Shown here: positions 1-8,144 of the stretch, piece by piece
How positions within the stretch are numbered: the first letter of the stretch is position 1
Layout: each line of letters opens with the position of its first letter
NCBI GenBank assembly: GCA_964600075.1
Contig: CAZRIE010000023.1
Coordinates: forward strand, 1 to 45,982
From: CAZRIE01 sp964600075
GTDB lineage: Bacteria; Bacteroidota; Bacteroidia; Flavobacteriales; Flavobacteriaceae
Length of the DNA stretch: 45,982 nucleotides
Direction: 5' to 3'
Program-made: the position numbers and the translations under genes
Notes under the pieces: generated by a model
Told to the model about the DNA's origin: nothing
Database searches by the model: none
Seen by the model: the letters and a program-made list of their open reading frames with translations, nothing else

Positions 1-2
1 CC

Positions 3-602
3 CCCCAGACCGTTTTGGTCAAAACCCTTATGAATCGAAAGGGAGGCTATAAGATTAACTTAGAAGAGGAAATCTCGGAACTGAACGAGGTGTTCGTAAC
101 AGCCAAGAAATGGAAATTTAAAACTATCGGGAATAAAACCAGATCCAAATTTTTGGGGACCGGTTTTTCATATGATATGCTTGGTGCAGAATTAGGAGTG
201 CGTATCAATGTTCGGAAGAAACCTACTTTTGTCCGCGCATTTAATTTCTATGTTTCGTACAACAGACTCGGTGCAAAAGCTATTTTTCGACTAAACATGT
301 ATACGATAAAAGGGGGCAAACCAACGGAAAACATACTCAAAGAAAGTATTTTAATTCCGGTAGAATCAGGGCAAACGGGTTTGTTTACAACGGATCTCAA
401 AAAATATGATATAGTCCTTACCGATGATGTTATAGTTATGCTAGAATGGGTTGAAGCAGAAGGAGAACTAAAGACAGATCAAGGTATCTTTTTGTCTTTG
501 GGCATGTTTACGGGAGGCACTTATAATAGAAAATCAAGCCAAGGGAAAGTCAAAAAATTTCGGGGTCTTGGTGTTGGGTATAATTTAGACGTAAAATATT
601 GA
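3..602 (+). CDS. Carboxypeptidase-like regulatory domain protein, C-terminal part (5' truncated by window edge)
   Basis: The frame is open to the left edge, so only the C-terminal ~200 residues are visible. They match, from memory of the family, the C-terminal module of Bacteroidetes 'carboxypeptidase-like regulatory domain-containing' envelope proteins: a GxGF/GxExG-type stretch (GTGFSYDMLGAELG), then FNFYVSYN, FRLNMYTIKGGKP, a DLKKYDIVL segment and MLEWVEAEG. This module is beta-rich and probably lies at the cell surface or periplasm. The N-terminal signal peptide and CarboxypepD_reg beta-sandwich would lie outside the window. There is no ATG near the left edge that looks like a true start; the in-frame TTG at 15 and ATG at 30 are internal. 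The gene converges with the polyprenyl synthetase gene. Family assignment is moderate, function unknown. Confidence 0.65.
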   Translation, partial: PQTVLVKTLMNRKGGYKINLEEEISELNEVFVTAKKWKFKTIGNKTRSKFLGTGFSYDMLGAELGVRINVRKKPTFVRAFNFYVSYNRLGAKAIFRLNMYTIKGGKPTENILKESILIPVESGQTGLFTTDLKKYDIVLTDDVIVMLEWVEAEGELKTDQGIFLSLGMFTGGTYNRKSSQGKVKKFRGLGVGYNLDVKY

Positions 603-611
603 TGCTTTCTT

Positions 612-641
612 AGCTCGGCCCTATTTCTAAAGAGGGGAGCT
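612..641. terminator. Candidate bidirectional terminator between convergent genes
   Basis: AGCTC-gg-CCCT pairs with AGGGGAGCT (633-641) around a loop of about ten bases, a nine-pair stem with a GG bulge, followed by TAAAAAT. It lies between two convergent genes. No long T-run, so the call is tentative. Confidence 0.4.
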
Positions 642-698
642 TAAAAATAGCACCAAACAATTTGTATACAGCTCGCGATTAAAAGGAAAGGATTCATA

Positions 699-1676
699 CT
701 ACTTCTTCCGATCAACAACATAATTGACCATAAGATCAAGTGAACTTTTATATTCCGATTCGGGATAGGCCTCTAAAAGCTTTAGGGCCTCTTCCTTGAA
801 ATAAAGCATTTTTTGAACGGCATAATCCAATCCCCCATGCGCTTTTACGAAAGCGATAACTTCCCTTACCCGTTTCCTGTCCTTATTGTGATTTTTTACC
901 GAATTGATAAGCCATCTTCTTTCTGAATTGGAGCAGTTATTCAAGGTGTAGATCAGCGGAAGTGTCATCTTTTGTTCTTTGATATCGATGCCTGTCGGTT
1001 TTCCGATTTTTTCCTCTCCGTAATCGAAGAGATCGTCCTTTATTTGAAACGCCATGCCGCAAAGCTCCCCGAACTTTCGAAATGTTTCTACATCTGTCGA
1101 TTCAGGCTTGACAGAACAGGCACCCAAGCTACAGCAGGCAGCAATCAAAGTAGCCGTTTTTTGGCGGATGATATCGTAGTAGACTTCTTCGGTAATATCT
1201 AAACGCCTGGCCTTTTCTATCTGCAAAAGCTCGCCTTCGCTCATCTCACGTACGGCCACCGAAATAATACGCAATAGGTCAAAATCACTGTTATCGATGG
1301 ACAATAACAAGCCCTTTGACAATAAATAATCCCCTACCAAAACGGCGATTTTATTTTTCCACAAGGCATTGATCGAGAAGAACCCCCTGCGTTTGTTACT
1401 TTCATCGACTACATCATCGTGAACGAGTGTCGCGGTGTGTATCAATTCGATAACCGATGCTCCACGATAAGTGCGTTCGTTGACCTCTCCGTTATTCAAT
1501 AATTTAGCGGTCAAGAAAACAAACATGGGCCGCATCTGCTTACCCTTACGGTTTACGATGTAATACGTGATACGATTCAGCAATGCAACCTTTGAAGACA
1601 TGGCCTCGCGGAACTTGTTTTCGAAAAGTTCCATTTCTTTGTTGACCGGTTCCTTTATTTGCGCAACAACTTTCAA
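699..1676 (-). CDS. Polyprenyl synthetase family protein (trans-isoprenyl diphosphate synthase)
   Basis: This 325-residue protein is an all-helical trans-prenyltransferase that condenses isopentenyl diphosphate onto allylic diphosphates, probably making the polyprenyl side chain of menaquinone. Both aspartate-rich motifs are present: DDVVD at residues 87-91 (after LIHTATLVH) and DDLFD at 214-218 (after FQIK); the upstream GKQMRP segment at about residues 45-50 is the usual diphosphate-binding GKxxRP. Length fits octaprenyl/solanesyl synthases. The start is TTG: no ATG exists before the conserved N-terminus and a stop codon lies a few codons upstream. Product chain length cannot be read from sequence alone. 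Confidence 0.9.
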   Translation of the reverse strand: MKVVAQIKEPVNKEMELFENKFREAMSSKVALLNRITYYIVNRKGKQMRPMFVFLTAKLLNNGEVNERTYRGASVIELIHTATLVHDDVVDESNKRRGFFSINALWKNKIAVLVGDYLLSKGLLLSIDNSDFDLLRIISVAVREMSEGELLQIEKARRLDITEEVYYDIIRQKTATLIAACCSLGACSVKPESTDVETFRKFGELCGMAFQIKDDLFDYGEEKIGKPTGIDIKEQKMTLPLIYTLNNCSNSERRWLINSVKNHNKDRKRVREVIAFVKAHGGLDYAVQKMLYFKEEALKLLEAYPESEYKSSLDLMVNYVVDRKK

Positions 1677-1730
1677 GTGATTCGGTTTTGTCTTTTAATA
1701 ACCTAGGAAAGATAAAAGTAGGGAAATAAA

Positions 1731-1810
1731 GTCGTTTCAAGTTTCTATTGTTTCTGGTTTCAAGTTAAAAAATAGCGAACCTGAAACTTTAAACTTTTTA
1801 GGTTTGAAAC
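1731..1810. repeat. Low-complexity 'TTTCAAG / GAAAC' word array
   Basis: The gap between the polyprenyl synthetase and rlmN genes is filled with iterations of GTTTCAAG-, TTTCTGG- and GAAACTTTAAAC-like words. A similar array lies at 21310-21375. These look like the short iterated words that litter flavobacterial intergenic regions. No gene is supported. Confidence 0.5.
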
Positions 1811-1814
1811 TCTT

Positions 1815-2855
1815 TTAAGATTTATTCGCCAATTGCCCACATGCCGCATCGATATCCTTACCACGAGAACGCCTCACCGTAACCACGATACCGTTGCGCT
1901 CAAGGGTATTCACATACATATCTATGGCGGTATTGGAAGCCTGTTTGAATTCACCATCATCAATGGGATTGTACTCTATCAAATTCACTTTCGATGGTGC
2001 AAACCTGCAAAAATCGACCAAGGCATCAACATCGATTTGGGTGTCGTTAATGCCCTGCCAGACCACATATTCGTAAGAAATTCTGCTTTTGGTCTTGGCG
2101 TACCAGTATTCTAGGGCCTCACGTAAATCGGATAATGTAAAAGTTACATTAAAGGGCATTATCGAAGTACGGATATCGTCGATTGCGGAATGTAGCGATA
2201 CGGCCAATTTGAACTTCACTCCGTCGTCCGCCATTTTTTTAATCATTTTCGGCACCCCCGACGTTGAAACAGTTATACGCTTGGCCGACATGCCCAACCC
2301 TTCTGGGGAAGTAATCTTATCTATAGCCTTTAGCACGTTATTGTAGTTCATCAGCGGCTCGCCCATACCCATAAAAACAATGTTACTCAAGGGTCGGTCA
2401 AAGTACAAACGGCTTTCATTATCGATCGCGACCACCTGATCATAGATCTCATCGGGATTCAGATTACGCATGCGCTTCAGACGTGACGTTGCGCAGAAAC
2501 GGCAATCGAGACTACAGCCCACTTGACTCGAAACGCAGGCAGTGGTTCTGGTTTTAGTGGGAATCAACACCGATTCGACGATTAAATCGTCATGTAGACG
2601 TACGGCATTTTTTATCGTACCATCTTTGCTGCGCTGCATTTGATCGACCTTGATATGGTTGATAACAAAATTAGCCTGCAACATATCTCTTGTCTCCTTT
2701 GAGATATTGGTCATACCCTCAAATGAATGTACCGACTTCTGCCAAAGCCATTCGTAGACTTGATTACCACGAAAAGCCTTATCCCCTTGTGAAACAAAGA
2801 AATCGCGCAACTGCTCTTTGGTCAATGCCCGTATGTCTTTCTTTTTCGTTTCCAC
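1815..2855 (-). CDS. rlmN: 23S rRNA (adenine2503-C2)/tRNA (adenine37-C2) methyltransferase
   Basis: RlmN is a radical-SAM enzyme that methylates C2 of A2503 in 23S rRNA and A37 in some tRNAs. The radical-SAM cluster motif CxxxCxxC is at C114, C118 and C121 (GCSLDCRFCATS). The GMGEPLMN motif binding SAM follows near residue 164. The catalytic cysteine that forms the methylated intermediate is C339 in the C-terminal DIDAACGQLA. Length (346 residues) is normal. The start is GTG at 2853-2855, giving METKKKDIRALTKEQL, which fits the N-terminus remembered for flavobacterial homologues; an in-frame stop lies two codons upstream. It is the middle of a run of minus-strand housekeeping genes and probably has its own transcript. 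Confidence 0.95.
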   Translation of the reverse strand: METKKKDIRALTKEQLRDFFVSQGDKAFRGNQVYEWLWQKSVHSFEGMTNISKETRDMLQANFVINHIKVDQMQRSKDGTIKNAVRLHDDLIVESVLIPTKTRTTACVSSQVGCSLDCRFCATSRLKRMRNLNPDEIYDQVVAIDNESRLYFDRPLSNIVFMGMGEPLMNYNNVLKAIDKITSPEGLGMSAKRITVSTSGVPKMIKKMADDGVKFKLAVSLHSAIDDIRTSIMPFNVTFTLSDLREALEYWYAKTKSRISYEYVVWQGINDTQIDVDALVDFCRFAPSKVNLIEYNPIDDGEFKQASNTAIDMYVNTLERNGIVVTVRRSRGKDIDAACGQLANKS

Positions 2856-2908
2856 AATTTACAAGATAAAAAAATCCCTTCTTTAATTATAGAAATCAAA
2901 AGAAGGGA

Positions 2909-2931
2909 GAGCTTCCCGCCTTCGCGGGATT
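2909..2931. repeat. Short hairpin repeat (CTTCCCGCCTTCGCGGGATTGAC type)
   Basis: TCCCGC/GCGGGA around a CTTC loop, between queA and rlmN. The same word family recurs near 28248 and, degenerated, near 31490 and 40147. On the minus strand it follows queA and could act as a weak terminator. Confidence 0.5.
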
Positions 2932-2946
2932 GACAAATAAATTAGT

Positions 2947-3996
2947 TTAAATGATCAACATCGCATCACCATAAGAGTAGAACTTGTACTGCTCTAGAAT
3001 TGCTTCCTTATAGGCCTTTTTCATTAGGTCATGCCCCATAAAGGCCGATACCATCATCATCAAGGTAGATTTTGGTAGGTGAAAATTGGTAACCATACAG
3101 TTAGCAATACTGAATTCATATGGAGGGAAAACGAACTTGTTCGTCCAGCCGTCGAAAGTATTCAAGGTATGTGCTGAAGAAACGGCACTTTCAAGACCTC
3201 TCATAGCCGTTGTTCCTACAGCGCAGATTCGTTTCTTTTTTATTTGGGCATTATTGACAATTTCAGTAGCCTTTTCATCAATAATCAATTCTTCGCTATC
3301 CATCTTGTGTTTCGAAAGATCTTCTACCTCAACAGGATTGAAAGTACCCAAACCAACATGAAGGGTAACTTCTGCAAAGTCAACACCTTTTATTTCTAAA
3401 CGCTTTAACAAATGTTTCGAAAAATGAAGTCCAGCTGTAGGTGCCGCTACAGCGCCCTCGTGTTTGGCATAAATAGTCTGATATCTATCTTCATCTTCGG
3501 GTTCTACATCTCTTTTGATATACTTCGGCAAAGGTGTTTGGCCCAATTCGCGTAGCTTTCTTCTAAAATCGATGTACGAACCATCATACAAAAAACGTAA
3601 TGTTCGTCCTCGAGAGGTAGTATTATCAATTACTTCTGCTACTAGATTTTCGTCATCACCGAAATACAATTTATTACCAATACGAATTTTACGCGCCGGA
3701 TCTACCAGAACATCCCAAAGGCGTTGTTCTTCGTTGAGTTCGCGCAAAAGAAAAACCTCGATGCGAGCTCCTGTTTTTTCTTTGTTTCCATATAGGCGTG
3801 CCGGAAAAACTTTGGTGTTGTTCAAAACCATCACATCGCCCTCATCGAAATAATTGATAAGGTCTTTGAACATTTTGTGTTCTATTTTTCCCGTTTCACG
3901 ATTAATGACCATTAGCTTCGACTCATCCCTATTTTCTGCCGGATATTCCGCCAATAAATTGTCAGGAAGTTCAAAACTAAAGTGCGATAATTTCAT
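2947..3996 (-). CDS. queA: S-adenosylmethionine:tRNA ribosyltransferase-isomerase
   Basis: QueA transfers and isomerises the ribose of SAM onto preQ1-modified tRNA to give epoxyqueuosine at the wobble base. The 349-residue sequence shows the family hallmarks: N-terminal LLAEYPAENRDESKLMVINR, GDVMVLNNTKVFPARLYG, the barrel segment EGAVAAPTAGLHFS, HVGLGTFNPV, and the C-terminal TNFHLPKSTLMMMVSAFMG. The frame is open upstream through ATG at 4005 and TTG at 4032; the ATG at 3996 (MKLSHFSFELPDNLL) is preferred because it matches the usual family N-terminus. It uses SAM, whose synthase is encoded at the far end of the window, but no shared operon is implied. Confidence 0.95.
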   Translation of the reverse strand: MKLSHFSFELPDNLLAEYPAENRDESKLMVINRETGKIEHKMFKDLINYFDEGDVMVLNNTKVFPARLYGNKEKTGARIEVFLLRELNEEQRLWDVLVDPARKIRIGNKLYFGDDENLVAEVIDNTTSRGRTLRFLYDGSYIDFRRKLRELGQTPLPKYIKRDVEPEDEDRYQTIYAKHEGAVAAPTAGLHFSKHLLKRLEIKGVDFAEVTLHVGLGTFNPVEVEDLSKHKMDSEELIIDEKATEIVNNAQIKKKRICAVGTTAMRGLESAVSSAHTLNTFDGWTNKFVFPPYEFSIANCMVTNFHLPKSTLMMMVSAFMGHDLMKKAYKEAILEQYKFYSYGDAMLII

Positions 3997-4188
3997 ATTG
4001 GACATAGTAGTTATAGTTTTTTGCGGCTGCAAAGATACGATGTACGCATAGGGGATGTCAAGTAAAATGATGATTATATTAGATAAATCGGAACCGCATA
4101 ACTAAATGAAAACTTAGCGAAAAGACATTGAACATAAGACCCAAACGTAAGTATCTTAAAAACAGTTGCTTAGAAAAAAAGGTTCTAT

Positions 4189-5415
4189 TTACTTGACCTG
4201 CAGTCCTAATTTTTTCAAATCTTTCCAAAAATCGGGATACGATTTTGATACCACTTCGGCATCGTTTATGAACAAAGAAGTTTTCATTGCCAAAGGGGCA
4301 AAAGCCATAGCCATTCTATGGTCCTTGTAGGTATCTATAGCCACATTTTTTAGCATAGTGCCATCCGAAGGGCTGAGAGTCAATGATTTCTCAGTAACGG
4401 AAATATTAGCACCCAGTTTTGAGAGTTCTGTATGTAGGGCCTCCAGACGATCGGTTTCTTTAATTTTGAGGGTATGAAGACCCGTCAGATGGCATCCGAT
4501 TCCTAATCCGAAACAACTTACCGCAATTGTCTGGGCCGTGTCGGGTGCGTTACTTAGTTCGCAATTGACAGTTCGCAGTTCGCAGTTCGAAGTTTTTTTC
4601 AAAACTACTTTATTTTCCTCGAATAGTGTCTCAATACCAAAATCCTGATAAATTTCTGCTAACACGCTATCCCCCTGCAGACTACTCTTTTTATATGCGG
4701 AAAGTGTAATTTCGGTACCAACGTCACATAAAGAAACAATACTATAAAAATAGGAGGCCGAGCTCCAATCAGATTCCACAACAAGATTTGTATCTTCTAT
4801 GTATGATTTAGGATGCACCTTAATCGTATTGCCTTCAAAAGAATTGGCTACTCCAATCTGCGATAACAGGGCAAGGGTCATTTTTATGTAAGGAACGGAA
4901 GTTATTTTCCCAACCAATTCTAGTTCAAGTCCATTTTCAAGACTTGGTGCGATCAGCAATAAAGAAGAGATGTATTGGCTGCTAATATTAGCTGGAAGAT
5001 TTACCTTATTTTGAGTTAGTTTATTTCCTTTGACATGAATGGGCGGATAGCCTTCGTTCTTTACATATTCGATATCGGCACCCAAACTGCGTAAGCCTTC
5101 GACCAAAACCTTTACGGGACGTTCGGTCATACGCTGTGAGCCTGTCAAAGTAACTTCCTTACCTTTTTGAGAAGCAAAATATCCGGTCAAAAACCGCATG
5201 GCCGTTCCGGCATGATGGATGTCTACAATTCCCTTTTCAATTTGCAACCCTTTTTGCATTACCTCAGCATCGTCGGAATTGGAAAGGTTCTCGATTGCTA
5301 TGTTCGGGTATAAGGCCTGAAGCAGCAATGAGCGGTTCGATTCGCTTTTGGAACCGGTTATCTGAATTTCGGCATGTAGTCGATTAGTAGGTGGGCCGGA
5401 AAGGTGTAGTTTCAA
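4189..5415 (-). CDS. aroA: 3-phosphoshikimate 1-carboxyvinyltransferase (EPSP synthase) with a repeat-derived insertion
   Basis: EPSP synthase joins shikimate-3-phosphate and phosphoenolpyruvate in the sixth step of the shikimate pathway. Visible motifs: GSKSESNR with Lys23 and Arg28 near the N-terminus, AGTAMRFLTG, IKETDRLEAL and DTYKDHRMAMAFAP. The start appears to be TTG at 5413-5415; no in-frame ATG lies upstream before a stop. Oddly, residues about 275-286 are encoded by iterated GCAGTTC/GCAATTG words (4557-4592) of the type normally found between genes, giving the repetitive NCELRTVNCEL segment just before the conserved APDTAQTIAVSC strand. The frame is kept, so the enzyme is probably active with a surface-loop insertion. 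Aromatic-specific genes lie 3-7 kb away in a separate operon. Confidence 0.93.
   Translation of the reverse strand: MKLHLSGPPTNRLHAEIQITGSKSESNRSLLLQALYPNIAIENLSNSDDAEVMQKGLQIEKGIVDIHHAGTAMRFLTGYFASQKGKEVTLTGSQRMTERPVKVLVEGLRSLGADIEYVKNEGYPPIHVKGNKLTQNKVNLPANISSQYISSLLLIAPSLENGLELELVGKITSVPYIKMTLALLSQIGVANSFEGNTIKVHPKSYIEDTNLVVESDWSSASYFYSIVSLCDVGTEITLSAYKKSSLQGDSVLAEIYQDFGIETLFEENKVVLKKTSNCELRTVNCELSNAPDTAQTIAVSCFGLGIGCHLTGLHTLKIKETDRLEALHTELSKLGANISVTEKSLTLSPSDGTMLKNVAIDTYKDHRMAMAFAPLAMKTSLFINDAEVVSKSYPDFWKDLKKLGLQVK
4557..4592. repeat. Iterated 'GCAGTTC' words inside aroA
   Basis: Read on the minus strand this is a run of GAACTGC/GAACTGT words. A similar array (ACTGCGCACTGCGACTGAGAACTGCGA-like) lies between cysN and cysD near 32820. 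Here it lies within the reading frame of aroA. Confidence 0.75.
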
Positions 5416-5443
5416 TTTTGGACATTTAAGATATTCGAATCTA

Positions 5444-5524
5444 AATCAAATACACTTAAGCTATAAATATTCTCATTCCCGTTTCTCCCGCAGGAGAAAT
5501 GTGAATAGGAAAGTGTATTTGATT
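5444..5524. repeat. 81-bp palindromic element with 14-bp perfect terminal inverted repeats
   Basis: AATCAAATACACTT (5444-5457) is exactly inverted at 5511-5524. A nested hairpin TTTCTCC-cgca-GGAGAAA lies in the centre. It fills the gap between aroA and the MazG-like gene. It may be a terminator, an intercistronic processing structure, or a miniature mobile element; no target duplication is obvious. Confidence 0.7.
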
Positions 5525-5582
5525 ATTACTTTTTTGAAAATTGGGTAATTTTCCAATTTCGAAAATAAACTCAAATATAGTA

Positions 5583-5909
5583 CTATTTAAGCTTTTCGTT
5601 GTTCTGGTGGCGGTCGTGATCGCGTTTGGTCTTCAAATCTAATTTTTTGTCAAATGCGGCCTGAAGATCTATGCCTGTTTGGTTGGCCAGACAAAGGGTT
5701 ACAAAAAGCACATCGGCCAGTTCTTCGCCCAAGTCTTTTGTTTTGTCAGACTCCTTTTCGCTCTGTTCGCCGTACCTACGGGCTATAATACGAGCTACTT
5801 CGCCCACTTCTTCGGTGAGCTGTGCCATATTGGTCAATTCATTGAAATAGCGGACACCATGATCCTTAATCCACTTATCTACTTCCTGTTGTGCTGTCGT
5901 TATGCTCAT
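5583..5909 (-). CDS. MazG-like nucleotide pyrophosphohydrolase
   Basis: This 108-residue all-helical protein belongs to the MazG/dUTPase-2-like superfamily, which hydrolyses nucleoside triphosphates to monophosphates and diphosphate, probably cleaning the nucleotide pool. The metal-binding pattern is visible as EEVGEVAR (ExxE) near residues 30-38 and LGEELADVLF (ExxD) near 60-70. Its ATG overlaps the stop codon of dtd by one base (TAATG), so the two are almost certainly translationally coupled in one operon. Preferred substrate is unknown. Confidence 0.85.
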   Translation of the reverse strand: MSITTAQQEVDKWIKDHGVRYFNELTNMAQLTEEVGEVARIIARRYGEQSEKESDKTKDLGEELADVLFVTLCLANQTGIDLQAAFDKKLDLKTKRDHDRHQNNEKLK

Positions 5910-6361
5910 TATTCTTTATTTTTTGTGTCGATACTAATGGTCACAGGCCCGTCGTTGAGCAACGATACTTTCATATCTGCACCAAAAATACCAGTACCGA
6001 CTTTCTTACCTAGATCGTTCTCGATTTGCAAGACAAATTGTTGATAGAGAGGGGTAGCCAATTCGGGTTTTGCAGCCTTTATATACGAAGGTCGATTACC
6101 CTTTTTCGTGGCCGCGTGCAAGGTAAATTGGCTCACTACGATTACTTCGCCATCAATATCCAAGAGGGATTCATTCATTACTCCATCGGCATCATTGAAG
6201 ATGCGCAGGTTGATAATTTTACGTGAAAGCCATTCGATGTCTTCTTGAGTATCGGCATTTTCAATACCTAATAAAACTAAAAGTCCGTTTTGTATTTCGG
6301 AAATAATTTTGCCCTCGACCGTTACACTTGCTCTTGAAACTCTCTGTATTACTGAACGCAT
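5909..6361 (-). CDS. dtd: D-aminoacyl-tRNA deacylase
   Basis: Dtd removes D-amino acids mischarged onto tRNA. The family pattern is complete: MRSVIQRVSRASVTVEG at the N-terminus, LLVLLGIENADT, the active-site SQFTL (VVSQFTLHA) and the cis-Gly-Pro motif in the C-terminal LLNDGPVTISIDT. Length from the chosen ATG at 6361 is 150 residues, normal for the family. An in-frame upstream ATG (6385) would add eight residues encoded by a GC-rich repeat word and is rejected. The start is preceded directly by GGAGAGGCC, identical to the sequence before pheA. Coupled to the downstream MazG-like gene. Confidence 0.93.
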   Translation of the reverse strand: MRSVIQRVSRASVTVEGKIISEIQNGLLVLLGIENADTQEDIEWLSRKIINLRIFNDADGVMNESLLDIDGEVIVVSQFTLHAATKKGNRPSYIKAAKPELATPLYQQFVLQIENDLGKKVGTGIFGADMKVSLLNDGPVTISIDTKNKE

Positions 6362-6412
6362 GGCCTCTCCACCCGCCCTCTCCATATGAAGCTGGCGGTT
6401 TTTAAATTATTA

Positions 6413-7366
6413 CTAATTTTTATCGCCATAAATATCGACTCTATAATTCTCTTCTTCACCAGTTATCATTTGCACATAGCTTCTATATCTACTCCATGCA
6501 ACTTCCTCTTTTTCCAAGGCTTCTTTAACGGCGCATTGTGGCTCATCTAAATGTAGGCAATTATTGAATTTGCACTCCCCCTTCAAGGCAAAGAATTCGG
6601 GAAAATAATCCCCTATTTCTTCCTTCTCCATGTCAACAATACCGAAACCCTTAATTCCGGGTGTATCTATAATCTTGGCCCCAAAACTGAGGTCGTACAT
6701 CTCGGCAAATGTGGTAGTATGCTGCCCTTGCAGGTGTTGCTCTGAAATTTTAGCCGTCTTCAGCTCAAGTTCAGGCTCCAAAGCATTGACCAAGGTAGAT
6801 TTTCCTGCTCCGGAATGGCCCGCAAACATGCTGGTCTTTCCTATCATCAGCTCTTTGACCTTATCCACATGTTGTCTTTTTTTTGCCGAAATGCCAATAC
6901 ATGTATAGCCAACATCCCGATACAGGCCGGCCAAATATTTGACCTCTGTCAACTCTTCTTGGTCATAGGTGTCTATTTTATTGAACAGTAAAATCGCCGG
7001 TATGTCATAGGCCTCGGCCGTAGCCAAAAACCTGTCGATAAAAATGGTGTACGTAGTCGGGTTATTCAAAGTTACCAGTAAAAAGACCTGATCAAGGTTA
7101 GTGGCAATAATATGGGTCTGCTTCGAAAGATTGACCGACTTACGAATGATATAATTCTTACGGTCATCTATACGATGTATCGTACCCACCGTGTCATCGC
7201 CTAATTGCTCGATTTTAAATTCTACCACGTCGCCCACAGCAATCGGATTGGTACTTTTAATACCTTGAATACGGAATTTACCCTTGATACGGCATTCAAA
7301 AAATTTACCGTTTTCGGTCTTCACCGTATACCAGCTTCCCGTAGATTTATAAACGACACCTACCAT
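6413..7366 (-). CDS. rsgA: Ribosome small subunit-dependent GTPase A
   Basis: RsgA is a circularly permuted GTPase that checks the decoding centre in late assembly of the 30S subunit. Domain order as seen: N-terminal OB fold (residues 1-75), then G4 (LLFNKIDTY), G1 P-loop (GHSGAGKST) and G3 (DTPGIKGFG) in permuted order, and a C-terminal zinc finger C-x4-C-x-H-x5-C (CKFNNCLHLDEPQC). Length 317 is typical. ATG at 7364-7366 starts directly with the OB fold. It lies 51 bp upstream of dtd in the same direction and may head the rsgA-dtd-mazG-like transcript. Confidence 0.95.
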   Translation of the reverse strand: MVGVVYKSTGSWYTVKTENGKFFECRIKGKFRIQGIKSTNPIAVGDVVEFKIEQLGDDTVGTIHRIDDRKNYIIRKSVNLSKQTHIIATNLDQVFLLVTLNNPTTYTIFIDRFLATAEAYDIPAILLFNKIDTYDQEELTEVKYLAGLYRDVGYTCIGISAKKRQHVDKVKELMIGKTSMFAGHSGAGKSTLVNALEPELELKTAKISEQHLQGQHTTTFAEMYDLSFGAKIIDTPGIKGFGIVDMEKEEIGDYFPEFFALKGECKFNNCLHLDEPQCAVKEALEKEEVAWSRYRSYVQMITGEEENYRVDIYGDKN

Positions 7367-7396
7367 TTACCTTATTTATAACGCAAAGAAAAGCAA

Positions 7397-7404
7397 TACT
7401 TTTG
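7397..7404 (+). promoter_or_regulatory. Candidate -7 box (TACTTTTG)
   Basis: A perfect TAnnTTTG box between divergent rsgA and the secreted-protein gene. No TTG is found 17-23 bases upstream, so only half of the Bacteroidetes promoter pattern is present. Confidence 0.35.
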
Positions 7405-7545
7405 TATAAAACGGACAGTACGTTATTTCAGAAGGTAGCTATCATTCATCATTTTTAAACATAAAATTAATTTCAACTACTATTGTCAGGGTGCAACCCT
7501 ATCGAAAATCTGTTGTGTTTAATAATAAATCATAAAAATTAAATC

Positions 7546-7989
7546 ATGAAAAAAATCGCATTATTTGGAATTTTATTAATCGCTGCAGCTATAGATGCCA
7601 ATGCACAACAAATAAAGATAATTACCAGCGTAGAATCGATAGTACCCAACGGGTTGGGCCGTTCAAGGATTATCGACAGCAAAGAGAAAAAAGATTTTGG
7701 CGAGTATACTTCAGAGCAGACCGCTGAAGACAACACCAGAAACAAATCAAAACGCGGTGATATTCGCGTAAAGGATTTTGAGGAGACCAAATTACTCAAC
7801 TTCTATAACATCGCTGGCATTCGCTTTCAAAATATCGCAGCAAACGATGCAATGATTTCATCAAAGCTAACTACAATGGTTCAAGATGGATGGGAATTAA
7901 TATTCGTAACCAGTGGCGTCGAATCCGATGCAGGAAGTAGTGACGGTCAAGGTATATTTATTACCCGCTATGTTTTTAAGAAGGATTGA
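7546..7989 (+). CDS. Small secreted protein of unknown function
   Basis: This 147-residue protein has a clear Sec signal peptide: MKK, a hydrophobic core (IALFGILLIAAAI) and a likely cleavage after DANAQ. The mature part is charged and unremarkable until the C-terminal ~75 residues (LLNFYNIAGIRF...KLTTMVQDGWELIFVTSGVES...FITRYVFKKD), where 'DGWELIFVTSG' resembles DUF4177-like small domains in which a conserved Gly-Trp-Glu-Leu strand precedes a long hairpin. That similarity is from memory and weak. It stands alone on the plus strand, converging with the aromatic operon. No function can be assigned. Confidence 0.75.
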   Translation: MKKIALFGILLIAAAIDANAQQIKIITSVESIVPNGLGRSRIIDSKEKKDFGEYTSEQTAEDNTRNKSKRGDIRVKDFEETKLLNFYNIAGIRFQNIAANDAMISSKLTTMVQDGWELIFVTSGVESDAGSSDGQGIFITRYVFKKD

Positions 7990-8061
7990 AAGTGCGCTCC
8001 CAGCCCTCGACTCAAGGGAGGAAGCTAAAAAGTTTGTAATTAAGAGGCATCATGAAACGAC

Positions 8062-8105
8062 GAAGCAATCTGTTGAACCTTACTATAGGTTCAACAGATT
8101 GCTTC
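8062..8105. repeat. 19-bp perfect inverted repeat, probable bidirectional terminator
   Basis: GAAGCAATCTGTTGAACCT (8062-8080) is exactly inverted at 8087-8105 around a six-base loop. It lies between convergent genes and carries the 'GCAATCTGTTGAAC' word of the dispersed CATTGCGAG-type repeat, also present near 19088 and 19256. A further degenerate copy (GGCAGCTTCGCAATGACG) follows to 8140. Confidence 0.75.
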
Positions 8106-8144
8106 AATTCGTCTGTCTGCGGGAGGCAGCTTCGCAATGACGTA

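Noticed and set aside
972..1202. Plus-strand open frame opposite the polyprenyl synthetase gene
   Set aside because: Lies fully antisense to a gene with clear motifs; composition is that of a shadow frame.
7913..8140. Plus-strand 75-codon frame after the secreted protein
   Set aside because: It overlaps the end of the secreted protein gene in another frame and translates the 19-bp inverted repeat.
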